A stretch of DNA of 64,000 bases, from contig CP071307.1 in the NCBI GenBank assembly GCA_027563145.1, forward strand, positions 434,001 through 498,000. The letters are read 5' to 3'. The notes under the pieces are model-generated. The model was given only the letters and a program-made list of their open reading frames with translations, had not been told where the DNA came from and searched no databases. The position numbers were made by a program, and so were the translations under genes. This document shows positions 37,736 to 47,059 of this stretch, in pieces (the stretch's first letter is position 1; each line of letters starts with the position of its first letter). Source of the DNA: Halocatena halophila (GTDB lineage: Archaea > Halobacteriota > Halobacteria > Halobacteriales > Haloarculaceae).

Positions 37736-40607
37736 ACCCAATCCCCAACAGCAGAACCTCATCGATAGCACAGAAGGACTGTACCTCGTCGACGCCGGCG
37801 CGGGCACAGGAAAGACGTTTACAATCACACGCCGCTATGCGAACATTGTCGATACAGACGAAGTCGCCCCTGAAGATGTCCTGCTGGTGACGTTCACGAA
37901 CAATGCTGCGAGCGAGATGAAAGACCGCATCGTCGGCCACTGCGAGTACGGAATGAGGGATCTCGCAGACGCACCGATCAAGACGTTTCATTCGCTATGT
38001 CACGATCTCCTTCAAGAACATGGCTATGACGCCCCGACGTACCTCGGGATTGACGACTGTATCACAGACTCGACACACATTGTGGAGGACGATCTCGTCG
38101 AACAAGCACTGTTCGGGGAATTCATCGACCGGTTCAGTGACGACCATCCCGAGTACGATGATTACTTCCGCATTATCTCAGATCCGACCGAACTGCTCGG
38201 TCTCATCTCGCAACTCGCCTCGAAGGGCGTATTCCCGACAGCTGACGACTGGTATCGGAGCGGCGAACGGCATCTCGAAGGTGATTTCGAGGCGTTCAAA
38301 TCGTTGTTCGACGAGATAAACGAGCCACGAAACGGTGGGAGTAAGCAATCGCGGCTTCGCGCGAAGCTCGGTCACTACGGAAGAAATAAGTGCTATCTGC
38401 CGGATGCCCCCGAGAAGGTCGAGATTCGTGGACAGGGAACGAAGAGCGTCCCCGACGGCGTCGCACGAAAGGTGTTCAACGACGACCGCGAGAGCCTCAA
38501 AGCATTCGTCCACGACATCTACTACGAGTATCTGGAGTTTGCTCTGAGTCGGAACTATCTGAACTTTGGGTTCCTCCAGCTGTTGGCGTTCGTCCTGCTC
38601 TGTGAAGACCACGCCCTTCGTGAATCCATTGCGTTCGACTACGTGATGGTTGATGAGTTCCAGGACTCCAGCGAGATCCAGTTCAAGTTGACACTCCTTC
38701 TCGCTGAGACGAACAACCTCTGTGTCGTTGGTGACTGGAAACAGAGTATCTACAGCTTTCAGTACGCTGAAGTCGAGAACATCACCGCCTTCGAGAAGCG
38801 ACTCGACCAGTTTGTCGCCGAACTCAACGCAGACTACGACCGTGTGACGTTCAACACGCGACCGATTCACACCGTCGAGCTCGTCGAGAACTATCGCTCT
38901 ACCCAGGAGATCCTCGATTTCTCCGAGCATGGGTTGCTCGTTCCGGCGGCGAGCCGGGACGATGTCGATGTATCAGCCGTACAGGATCGAATCGTCTCGC
39001 TCACAGCGAACGCCGAGGACGAAAGCACCACGATCGAAGCGATCGCAGGCACGGAAGAACACGAGTCGGTAGTCGCAAAGATTCAGGAGATCGTTGGCAA
39101 CGACGCATATCAGGTCATGGCCGGTGATGGGACGCTCCGAACGCCAGAGTATCAAGATGTCGCGATTCTCACGCGAACGCGAGCGTTCGGCCGAGAGCTG
39201 TTACAGACCGCCAAAGAGTATGGACTCCCAATGGCGTACGAGGGTGGGATCGAACTGTTCCGCACGCCACAGGCAAAGCTTCTGCTTGCGTGGCTCCGCA
39301 TTCTCGAATCCAACGCCGAACGGGGCTGGGCCGTCGTCCTCGAAAGGGCAGGATACACGCTCGATGAGAGCAAGCATATCCTGGAAACCGAAGAATATCC
39401 CAAGAACATGCGTTCGTTCCACGAAAAGCTGACAGAGCTGGAGACGCTCGGTGGAATCGCAGAGCGTGTCTTCTCGCGGTATGGATACGACGACGCTACA
39501 GCCGACGTTGTTCTCCACACGATTCAGTCAGTACACCAGACGACGACGCTGACGCGGGGAGATCTGATCCGGTTCATTGAGCGCGGCATCGAAGCCGGGA
39601 GTACACACGATGTCCACACAAATGCCGGGACGAACTCGGTGACAGTCCAGACAATTCACGCAGCGAAGGGCTTAGAGCATCCAATTGTCGTGCTTGCGAA
39701 TATGAACAGTGGACGATTCCCGCCATCAGGTGGGGAGAGTGGAACGATCACGTTTCAGGAGCCGGTTGGACTCCGACAGCAACACTGCTACGCCGAGGTT
39801 GATGGCCTCCCCCATGTGTACGATGACTGGCGGACTGATGTGCTTCGCCGGTGTCTCCCTCAAGAGTACGACGAAGAGCGCCGACTGCTCTATGTGGCGA
39901 TTACGCGCGCAGAGAGCCACGTGATTTTCTCGGCAGGGGAGGATCCAAACACGTTCCTCGAAGAACTCCCAGTCGAGATCGAAGCGTGGGAGACGGCCCC
40001 CGACACAGAATCAGTCGACGACACCGAACAGACTGAGTTGCTGATTACGGTGCCGACATCGGAGGGACCAGTGGAACACTCGCCGCATTCACTAATGTGT
40101 GATGCCGTCTTCGAGAATGTCGACGATGGGATGGGGAAAGTGTTCGGTACTGATGTTCACGACTTCGCAGAGGCGTACGCGCGGGGAGAAAAAGTCACCC
40201 TGGAACGTGACGCCTCCGGCTGGAACGACAAACAGCGCGTACTGTCGTTTCTCGACGGGCTATCCGGTGACCTGCTCGTCGAGGAGGATGCCTATCTCCC
40301 GCTCGAAATCGACGGAACTCGTGTGATGATCTCTGGAATCATTGATCTCGTTCATGTACAGTCTGAGAGCGTCGAAGTTGTTGATTACAAGACCGACCGT
40401 TCTCGACACGCAACATCCGAGTATCGAAAACAGCTCAGTGTTTACTATCACGTGCTCTGTGAGCTATATCCTGAGCGTGAGATTTCGGCGTCGATCTTCT
40501 ACACCGTTGATGGAGTTCGCGAGGAGATCGATCCCCTCACACTGGATGAGCTGGCCGATCTCGTGAGGAGTGTTTCTGACGTGGAGTTTGCGCCAACAGT
40601 TCAGTAG
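37728..40607 (+). CDS. AddA-like UvrD/RecB helicase-nuclease
   Basis: A 959-residue SF1 helicase. It has a Q-like motif (NPQQQNLI), Walker A DAGAGTGKTFT (residue 22 on), motif Ia TFTNNAASEM, Walker B VDEFQDSSE (about 307), the QTIHAAKGLEHP motif (about 640) and RLLYVAITRA (about 720). The C-terminal 160 residues are a PD-(D/E)XK nuclease (GTDVHDFAEAY; GIIDLVHVQSESVEVVDYKT). The order matches bacterial AddA, although it is shorter than the usual 1200 residues. The pair with the AddB-like protein forms a helicase with two nuclease sites. Haloarchaea mostly rely on other end-resection systems, so this pair is an accessory set. Confidence 0.85.
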   Translation: MTEPNPQQQNLIDSTEGLYLVDAGAGTGKTFTITRRYANIVDTDEVAPEDVLLVTFTNNAASEMKDRIVGHCEYGMRDLADAPIKTFHSLCHDLLQEHGYDAPTYLGIDDCITDSTHIVEDDLVEQALFGEFIDRFSDDHPEYDDYFRIISDPTELLGLISQLASKGVFPTADDWYRSGERHLEGDFEAFKSLFDEINEPRNGGSKQSRLRAKLGHYGRNKCYLPDAPEKVEIRGQGTKSVPDGVARKVFNDDRESLKAFVHDIYYEYLEFALSRNYLNFGFLQLLAFVLLCEDHALRESIAFDYVMVDEFQDSSEIQFKLTLLLAETNNLCVVGDWKQSIYSFQYAEVENITAFEKRLDQFVAELNADYDRVTFNTRPIHTVELVENYRSTQEILDFSEHGLLVPAASRDDVDVSAVQDRIVSLTANAEDESTTIEAIAGTEEHESVVAKIQEIVGNDAYQVMAGDGTLRTPEYQDVAILTRTRAFGRELLQTAKEYGLPMAYEGGIELFRTPQAKLLLAWLRILESNAERGWAVVLERAGYTLDESKHILETEEYPKNMRSFHEKLTELETLGGIAERVFSRYGYDDATADVVLHTIQSVHQTTTLTRGDLIRFIERGIEAGSTHDVHTNAGTNSVTVQTIHAAKGLEHPIVVLANMNSGRFPPSGGESGTITFQEPVGLRQQHCYAEVDGLPHVYDDWRTDVLRRCLPQEYDEERRLLYVAITRAESHVIFSAGEDPNTFLEELPVEIEAWETAPDTESVDDTEQTELLITVPTSEGPVEHSPHSLMCDAVFENVDDGMGKVFGTDVHDFAEAYARGEKVTLERDASGWNDKQRVLSFLDGLSGDLLVEEDAYLPLEIDGTRVMISGIIDLVHVQSESVEVVDYKTDRSRHATSEYRKQLSVYYHVLCELYPEREISASIFYTVDGVREEIDPLTLDELADLVRSVSDVEFAPTVQ

Positions 40608-40913
40608 TCGCCATCACCCTGATCAACTTCAGAGATGAAATGGTGCGGTCGTTTCTGTCACCGACACCTGTGATCAGGCAAGCGTTGGATCTGAGTTAGC
40701 ACACAGAACCTAGAGGAGAGGATGGGCGAACGGGTGAGTTTGTACTCGTAGTCTCCTTTAAGTGGTTCTGGCGATAAGGTAGAGATATAGACGGGGTTCT
40801 ATGATACCAGTAGCAACGAGCTGCTGGCGTCACGATGAAGGATGATTGGTTCTACTTCGATGAAGACAACGAGAAATCGATAGATTTTCGAGTACTTTCG
40901 AGATGCAGGAGTC

Positions 40914-41138
40914 ATGGGCTACACAGCGGGGGACAAAGAGGAGGAAGACGAGTACCGACGGGCCAACAGCGAGATGGAAACGATCTGCAAATCGGCTTTC
41001 ACTGCTCTCAAATCGAAAATCCGCGGAGAAAACGACGCGACGAATGTTGCACGGACTGTTGAGGACCACAAGGACCGCGCCTGGCGGTTGGGCGAGAACG
41101 ACCATCTCGACGAACCAGAGACAAGCGATCTCGCCTGA
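40914..41138 (+). CDS. Small acidic hypothetical protein
   Basis: A 74-residue frame (MGYTAGDKEEEDEYRRAN at the start, DEPETSDLA at the end), mostly helical and rich in Asp, Glu and Lys as expected in haloarchaea. No family was recognised. It may be the intact end of a longer decayed gene: another frame just upstream (from 40835) also looks protein-like and would join by a frameshift. It lies next to the DUF6788 remnant. Confidence 0.35.
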   Translation: MGYTAGDKEEEDEYRRANSEMETICKSAFTALKSKIRGENDATNVARTVEDHKDRAWRLGENDHLDEPETSDLA

Positions 41139-41160
41139 TATGACACGAATAGATTGCTTC

Positions 41161-41207
41161 AGTGATATATTTTGGAAGCGACTCAAGAGCTAGCGAATAC
41201 GGTATCT
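41161..41207 (-). pseudogene. 5' remnant of a DUF6788-like gene
   Basis: On the minus strand the sequence reads LESLPKYITEA, matching the N-terminus ESLPKYIAEG of the gene at 24851-25177. The nucleotide match (CCAAAATATATC and flanks) stops at about 41161 and the rest of the gene is absent. The position of the start ATG has become ATA. It is clearly a dead copy. Confidence 0.6.
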
Positions 41208-41250
41208 TACCAAAGTTATCGCACCAACCCACCATGATTCTTTGGTAAGA
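41205..41250 (-). promoter_or_regulatory. Second inverted repeat, TCTTACCAAA/TTTGGTAAGA
   Basis: Perfect 10-bp arms at 41205-41214 and 41241-41250 with a 26-bp spacer, in the same place relative to the decayed gene as the repeat at 25177-25223 is to the intact gene. The spacer shares TTATCGCACC with the first copy, and the similarity extends about 35 bp outside. Its survival next to a dead gene suggests that the repeat has a role of its own or that the loss is recent. Confidence 0.6.
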
Positions 41251-41388
41251 CAAATCTTCAGTCAACTACCCTAGTGGATGGTACCTGGAAATCGTTACAA
41301 TTCATCAAACATCATAGCAATGTACTGATTGCGCTTGACCGTTGCGTTCAGAGTACACGAACAGATGGATACGATCACCAATGAGGAG

Positions 41389-42627
41389 TCACTGGGAGTA
41401 GTGATCAGATTCCTGCTCGAAGTATCCCTGCGCAGTCGATCGAACGTCAGAATCAACCGACAGATCATCCCGAAGGGTTCGAAATAGATCATCACGTCGG
41501 CTCTGAAGTTGCTCCGTGCGTATTTCTCGATGTGAAAGGGTTTCCAGGCACTTGATTTTGACCGCGGTATGCTCGATAGCTTCAATCATATCGAAGAGCA
41601 GTCGATTGTATTCAGTTGCAGAGAGGAGCGGGCTGTCGTCGTCATTCGACGCGATCACCGTGAGCTGCCAGACCGCCTTTTTGCGAACCGATGGTTCGAT
41701 TGCTGGATCAGTAGTAATATCTACAAGTGTGTCCACGACTTCGTCCCCACGGACGACTTCGAAGAGCCACAGGATCGCTTTCTGTCCAGGAACGGTTTCT
41801 GCGGCCTGGAAAGCGTTCTGTAGCTGTTCGAATGTCGCCCCGTCGTAGATGCTCCGTTTGATCTCGTGGCAGACGGATGGGTCCGATTCGATGATCAGTC
41901 GCTCCAGAAGTGGTTCAACTGCTTGACGGTGTTCGATCTCGCCAAGGGCTTTTGCCCCGCGCTCGCGAATCGATGGATCTGACTCATGAAGTGCCGATTC
42001 GAGCGCTGGAACTGCATCAACGCTCGGGAGTCGATACAACGCTTGCGTTCCAGCCCCACATAGCGACTGAGGGCCATTCAAGATGATCTCCGATAGCATT
42101 GGAATGGCCTCACGAATGTCGTGAATACCGAGCAAGACAATAGCCCGTCGACGGTCAGAAACCGATCCGTTTTCTGCTATCGAAAGCCAGTCAGAGGGTG
42201 TTTTCTCATCGATCCCCTCTGTGACCACCGCTTCAGTCTCAGTTGCGATCACCGCTGCAGGATCGAGTGCGACACAGTGGACCGTATAGCAATCACCCAT
42301 CTCTATGCCGACTGTATGGCCGTTTCGACAGTCCGTATTGGGCCCCTGCTGTCCATCGGGACCACAACAGCCACGGAGGATATCCTGGTTCAGGGTCGTT
42401 TTAACCAGGTCCTTTGGGTTGAGCAGTGGCCACCCAGCAGCATCCGTGATAGGACTCTCATCAGGGTGTGCCTCGAAGAAGCCTTCCGGAACGTAATCCG
42501 GTTCACCGGACCCCCCGTGCGACGGTTGTCTCGGGTCAGGATGACGGTGGAGTAACGTTTCATCGGCTAGATCTGCCACTGGTCGACTCACCGGTACAGT
42601 ACAGTTCCGACACCGAAAGACCACCAT
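41389..42627 (-). CDS. HEAT-repeat protein with N-terminal Cys-rich domain
   Basis: A 412-residue protein. Residues 1-120 form a Cys-rich module: a FRCRNC pair at the start, then GCCGPDGQQGPNTDCRNGH and DCYTVHCVAL, of the kind seen in uncharacterised bacterial proteins that probably bind zinc. The remaining 290 residues consist of HEAT-like helical repeats (for example AVPALESALHESDPSIRERG and AVEPLLERLIIESDPSV), a protein-binding scaffold. The function is unknown. It stands alone, and the gap upstream is 170 bp. Confidence 0.7.
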   Translation of the reverse strand: MVVFRCRNCTVPVSRPVADLADETLLHRHPDPRQPSHGGSGEPDYVPEGFFEAHPDESPITDAAGWPLLNPKDLVKTTLNQDILRGCCGPDGQQGPNTDCRNGHTVGIEMGDCYTVHCVALDPAAVIATETEAVVTEGIDEKTPSDWLSIAENGSVSDRRRAIVLLGIHDIREAIPMLSEIILNGPQSLCGAGTQALYRLPSVDAVPALESALHESDPSIRERGAKALGEIEHRQAVEPLLERLIIESDPSVCHEIKRSIYDGATFEQLQNAFQAAETVPGQKAILWLFEVVRGDEVVDTLVDITTDPAIEPSVRKKAVWQLTVIASNDDDSPLLSATEYNRLLFDMIEAIEHTAVKIKCLETLSHREIRTEQLQSRRDDLFRTLRDDLSVDSDVRSTAQGYFEQESDHYSQ

Positions 42628-42801
42628 ATATTTTGTATTGCGCGAAACTGTAGGTGCTTTGTGTTATTGTCCACTTGCGATGTTCTGTAATCTGCAGGCA
42701 GATCGAGATCGTCCTCTGCCGGAAGGTTGCCATCGTGATGTATGGGAGTCAACCTGGATAATCGAATTATCGATCAGACTATGAATGAGTGCCTGCAATG
42801 T

Positions 42802-43317
42802 CTAGAGACCGATCCAGCGGTGAACCTGTGTTTTGTACGTACGATATTGCTCGCCGAAGACACGTTCGAGATGTCGCTCTTCGTGTCTGATCACCCCATA
42901 CTGCATTACCAGGATGTGGACGGGAAGGACCAGAGCAAATCCGAGTGCGTTTACGAGACAGGCAAGCCCTGCGTGAAACAGCACGATGGCGAGATACATG
43001 GGGTTGCGACTGTACTGAAACGGTCCGTCCGTGACTAATTTTGATTCCTCCGCCCTGTACGCCACAGGAGCACCATTGCGTCGCATCGTCTGAAAAAACC
43101 ACCGCATCATGATGATGCCACTACCAAAGATCCCAATTCCGAGAATGTTCGCAACTCCACGCGAGAACAGTTGTATTGGGATCAATACTGCGAGAATAAT
43201 GCTCAAAACCAGTATGCCAAAGTGAATCACCGGTGTGGGAGCGAGAAACGCCTGTTCTAATGGAGGATCAGCGTTCGATTCTGCCGAATCGTCTCTATTA
43301 TTGTTATCGACCTTCAT
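42802..43317 (-). CDS. Isoprenylcysteine carboxylmethyltransferase family protein
   Basis: A 171-residue membrane protein with four helices and the family's C-terminal block: LVTDGPFQYSRNPMYLA, then HEERHLERVFGEQYRTY and a closing RWIGL. Members transfer methyl groups from S-adenosylmethionine to membrane lipids or prenylated thiols. The substrate here is unknown. The first 25 residues are a polar acidic leader. Confidence 0.83.
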   Translation of the reverse strand: MKVDNNNRDDSAESNADPPLEQAFLAPTPVIHFGILVLSIILAVLIPIQLFSRGVANILGIGIFGSGIIMMRWFFQTMRRNGAPVAYRAEESKLVTDGPFQYSRNPMYLAIVLFHAGLACLVNALGFALVLPVHILVMQYGVIRHEERHLERVFGEQYRTYKTQVHRWIGL

Positions 43318-43767
43318 TTATTCCCTTATAATTTGATTAATAATTCATTCTTGAAAGGTCTATGGATGTCTCAAGGAAATTTGTTCTTATATCATCCTTC
43401 GAAAGTGTTCGTTGCAGTTTGCTTGGTTGATCAATCCTCGATCGAACAGCACGACAGTTACCGAAGAGTTCCAGTGAAGATCCAATAGTCGTAGTTTATA
43501 CTGTCCATTGGAAGTCGATTCCGAGAACTGACTGCGCCCAAGTGTGATTTCGAACGCAGTGTACCGGGTGCGTTCGTAATTGGCAGTAGCCCACATTCGA
43601 GGAAGATCATAGCTGTATATTCAGAATTAGTTATATTCAATTGCATAACAATAGTGATTCCACGACCGCTATAGAAAGCATAACACCGCTTGGAGGACAA
43701 CAGGAAAGGATAGCACAGGAGAGGCCATATCCATTTACTTCGATCAGCCATTTACTTCATCGACTGG
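43318..43767. other. 450-bp gap
   Basis: Divergent promoter region between the methyltransferase and the hydrolase. Only short, unconvincing frames are present. The part at 43320-43390 is AT-rich. No repeat or RNA structure was noticed. Confidence 0.4.
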
Positions 43768-44343
43768 ATGAACAAATATCCGTGTCACGTGCAACCATGC
43801 AACATCAGGTTGTTCATACACGGCGCAGGAGGATACGAGGACCATCAACCACTCCGAGTCACTCTGAGAGATTTCCTGGAAGCAAAATACGAGATACGGT
43901 ATCCGAAAATGCCCGAGGGCTTCCAAACAGAAAAATGGTACGAGCAGCTCGAAACCGAGCTCGCTGCTTCAGATGAGAAGGTGATCCTTGTCGGGCACTC
44001 GCCGGGAGCTTCCCTCCTGGTGAAGTATCTTTCCAAAACGGTGGTCGAACAGTCCGTTCTGGGACTGTTTTTGCTTGCGCCGCCCTACTGGGGCGCTGCG
44101 GGGTGGGACGTTGATGAGTACATGCTCGAAGCCACCGTCGAATCGACGTTTCCTACTGAGCTACCAGTGTTCGTTTACCACTGCAGAGATGATGAAATTG
44201 TGTCAGTAGTACACCGATCGCAGTACGAAGAACTACTGCCGCAGGCTACTACTCACGTTATCGAAAGTGGTGGACACCAGTTCAACAGCGACCTGTCTGT
44301 CGTTGCTCATGACATCGAACGACTGGAAAAAGAGCGTTCATAG
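43768..44343 (+). CDS. Alpha/beta hydrolase (RBBP9/YdeN-like)
   Basis: A 191-residue serine hydrolase. The oxyanion loop is FIHGAGGYEDH; the nucleophile is the Ser in VGHSPGAS; the Asp lies in YHCRDDEIV and the His in SGGHQFNS. The size and spacing fit the small RBBP9/YdeN group, whose natural substrates are mostly unknown. It stands alone, with no operon partner. Confidence 0.83.
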   Translation: MNKYPCHVQPCNIRLFIHGAGGYEDHQPLRVTLRDFLEAKYEIRYPKMPEGFQTEKWYEQLETELAASDEKVILVGHSPGASLLVKYLSKTVVEQSVLGLFLLAPPYWGAAGWDVDEYMLEATVESTFPTELPVFVYHCRDDEIVSVVHRSQYEELLPQATTHVIESGGHQFNSDLSVVAHDIERLEKERS

Positions 44344-44517
44344 CGGTAGAAACAGCTGAATCACGTTGACTACCCTGGCAACTGAACAATACCGGACAGG
44401 GTAGTGGTAGGACATCCTCCACCGTCGGTCGTTAGAAATTAGGATAGCGCTTCACTTGATTGCGTATGGGTTCACAGGCAAATAGCTGAATAGCTCCTGG
44501 CTCGTGGTGATCATCGC

Positions 44518-45114
44518 ATGGGAAACATAATCGTATCCGAGTTCATGTCGCTAGACGGCGTCGTACAAGCCCCAGGGGGTCCCGATGAGGACCGGAGTGG
44601 CGGATTCGAACACGGCGGGTGGAGCTTCCAGTTCGAGCATGGGCCCGAATTTGAGGAGTTCAAGCTCTCTGAGGTGGCCGAAAGCGACGCGCTCTTGCTC
44701 GGTCGAAAGACGTACGACATTTTCGCTGCGTACTGGCCCACCGCCGACAGCAATGACCCGATGGCGTCGAAACTAAACAAGATTCCAAAGTACGTCGTCT
44801 CCCGGAGCCTCGAAGATGTTGAATGGAACAACTCGACGTTGATTGAGGAATCCGTCCCAGATGAGATCCCGGAGCTGAAACGAGAGGTAGACGGTGACAT
44901 CCTCGTCTACGGCAGCGCACAGCTCGTCCACACGCTGACGGAACACGACCTCATTGACGAGTATCGACTCATGACGTTCCCCATTGTCCTGGGAAGCGGA
45001 AAGCGCCTCTTTGGAGAAACAAACGATACAACGACGCTACAACTCGTGGACACGAAGACGATCGGAGAAGAGATCGTCATTTTAACCTACCAACCGACGG
45101 AGAGAGACACCTGA
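44518..45114 (+). CDS. Dihydrofolate reductase family protein (RibD C-terminal-like)
   Basis: A 198-residue protein with the DHFR-like fold: SEFMSLDGVVQAPG at the start, LLLGRKTYDIFAAYWP (about 60-75), and DILVYGSAQLVHTL with FPIVLGSGKRLFGE near the end. Such proteins are NADPH-dependent reductases of pterin- or riboflavin-like compounds and are usually distinct from the folate DHFR. The cellular substrate is unknown. Confidence 0.87.
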   Translation: MGNIIVSEFMSLDGVVQAPGGPDEDRSGGFEHGGWSFQFEHGPEFEEFKLSEVAESDALLLGRKTYDIFAAYWPTADSNDPMASKLNKIPKYVVSRSLEDVEWNNSTLIEESVPDEIPELKREVDGDILVYGSAQLVHTLTEHDLIDEYRLMTFPIVLGSGKRLFGETNDTTTLQLVDTKTIGEEIVILTYQPTERDT

Positions 45115-45429
45115 CCATCACTCGAACCCGACGAAAATGGCTGCCTAATCGAATCCGTCGACGAGAATGTCAATATGGTGGTTGAAGACATCACGCAGCA
45201 AGGACACACTAGCAAAGCAACTGGTGAAAAGATCCTCGGTCCAGCAACTCACACGACAGAATTAGTTATTATCTTTTCACCTCAGAGATGGATAAAACAG
45301 TGAATAATGATGAACCAATATCGATGGATTTTTTGTGAACCGATCCCCAAATCGGTGTCGATGTTCCTAATTACGTTCTAGAAAATATCAAAAGAATGGG
45401 AACTTTGCTCGATAGAGTCTATCTTTCCT
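45115..45429. other. 315-bp gap between DHFR-like and GH43 genes
   Basis: Convergent region with no convincing coding frame. AT-rich stretches from about 45260 to 45410 may serve as terminators for both neighbours. Confidence 0.4.
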
Positions 45430-46956
45430 TCAGTCTCCAACGATAGTGAACTCCCAGTGCTGTCCCGGTCGTTCGTCGTACGTCCGCTGAATCAGATTCA
45501 TCCAGTCGGTGTCCGCATCGTTCTGGACGGTCAGTGCGAGTTCGGTGTGTGTATTGGTGATTCGATACTGCTCGTCTGCGACCGGTTCGACCGACCAGTG
45601 GCGGCTAGCGCCAGCGGTTGCCGAGCCCAGTTGAACGTTTGCGTACTCGCCTGTCCCACCGCCAGCAACCACCATCGGCGTTTCACTCCGAACGTTCCGC
45701 AACTGGACAGTTCCATCCACGTATTCGACCATCCAGTGCTGGTGTGTGCCACCAGCAGCGGGACGCTGCACGATATTGGCCCCATCGGTGGTGATTCCGG
45801 CACCGACCGTCACCACGAGTCCGCTGTTGACATTCTCAATTCGATAGGTGCCCTCCTCGATTGGACCCGAAGCTCCCGGGTCACCGTGATGGAGAACAGC
45901 TCCACAGTCGTACGTGTCGGCGAGAGGGACGGGACTCCGGGTGCTGGGCGTGCCGGTACACGCAACGATTGGCCAACCGTCTTCATCCCACTGGATTCGG
46001 TCGAGCATCATATACCGCGTTTCGTCGTCGGCCGTCGCCTCAACGTGGTAGTAGAGCCACCAGTTGCCGTCCGGATCGCGATACGCATCGTTGTGTCCCG
46101 GACCCGTGAAGTACTCGTCGCCGGTGAGAACCGCAACACCGCTGTGATGCTGGTTGAGCGAGCGGAGATCGTGACCCGCCTGATTGTAGTAGGGTCCTTC
46201 AAGCGTCTCGGCGCGACCAACCTCAATCTCGTACGTGCTGTCGTAGCCATCACAACAGTGGCCGGTGGAGTAAAACAGATAGTAGTAGCCGTTCTCTCGG
46301 ACGATCATCGGCCCCTCGCGCTTATCGCCCGCGAGGTGGAAGGTCGTTCCAGGGACATACTCCGTTCCATCATCGGTGAGCTGAACGCCGTAGATGCCAT
46401 ACCAGCTTCCCCAGATCAGATACGGCGTGCCAGCAACCACGAGAAACTCCGAATCGATCGCATTGGTCATTCCGAGATCTGCCTCGCGAAACACCGGTCC
46501 CTGATCGACGAACGGGCCGCCCGGTGTGTCCGCAATCGCAAGCCCGATGCCAGGGTTCTCCGTGCTCCCCCACTTCGAGTAGGAGTAGTAGAGGTAGTAC
46601 TGACCGTTGTAGTAGTTGATGTCTGGTGCCCACACGCCGGCACCGTCGCTGCGCCACGACGGATACGACTCCAGCGCTGGCGCGATATACGTCCAGGTGG
46701 ACATATCCGACGATTCGGCGATCGGAATGATGTCCAGGGGTGTTTCGGTCCCATACGCGTAGTACGTTCCATCAGCCGAAATGATCGACACATCACCGAA
46801 TCCGATTGGCCCGACCGGATTGTGATACTGCGTGGACGCAGCGGCTGCACCAACAGAAACGCTCGCTCCAACCGCAGCAATCGATCCTGCACCAATGGTT
46901 TGCAATAGTGTTCGACGACTGATCAGACTGTCAGACTGTTCGTGTGACATTCCCAT
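45430..46956 (-). CDS. Secreted GH43 arabinanase-like enzyme with ricin-type lectin domain
   Basis: A 508-residue exported enzyme. It has a Tat signal (SRRTLLQTIGAGS). The five-bladed GH43 propeller (about 40-360) shows the expected acids: Asp in GFGDVSII, Asp in NAIDSEFLV and Glu in DKREGPMIV. The C-terminal 130 residues are a ricin-type beta-trefoil (QHW repeats), a carbohydrate-binding module. The fold is used by endo- or exo-arabinanases, arabinofuranosidases and xylosidases. The GH51 and GH93-like genes nearby point to arabinan, which is inference. It follows the importer genes by about 100 bp and may share their transcript. Confidence 0.85.
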   Translation of the reverse strand: MGMSHEQSDSLISRRTLLQTIGAGSIAAVGASVSVGAAAASTQYHNPVGPIGFGDVSIISADGTYYAYGTETPLDIIPIAESSDMSTWTYIAPALESYPSWRSDGAGVWAPDINYYNGQYYLYYSYSKWGSTENPGIGLAIADTPGGPFVDQGPVFREADLGMTNAIDSEFLVVAGTPYLIWGSWYGIYGVQLTDDGTEYVPGTTFHLAGDKREGPMIVRENGYYYLFYSTGHCCDGYDSTYEIEVGRAETLEGPYYNQAGHDLRSLNQHHSGVAVLTGDEYFTGPGHNDAYRDPDGNWWLYYHVEATADDETRYMMLDRIQWDEDGWPIVACTGTPSTRSPVPLADTYDCGAVLHHGDPGASGPIEEGTYRIENVNSGLVVTVGAGITTDGANIVQRPAAGGTHQHWMVEYVDGTVQLRNVRSETPMVVAGGGTGEYANVQLGSATAGASRHWSVEPVADEQYRITNTHTELALTVQNDADTDWMNLIQRTYDERPGQHWEFTIVGD

Positions 46957-47059
46957 ACGTATTGATTAGTATCGTAAATATATATTTCCATAAATAATCT
47001 TTCCAATAGCAACCAATAAGCGTGGCGGCGGTAAGGAGATCGGCAACCGAGGCTTTCGG

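Noticed and set aside
45457-46908. Open frame of 483 codons on the plus strand
   Set aside because: It is antisense to the GH43 gene and has no motif or acidic character.
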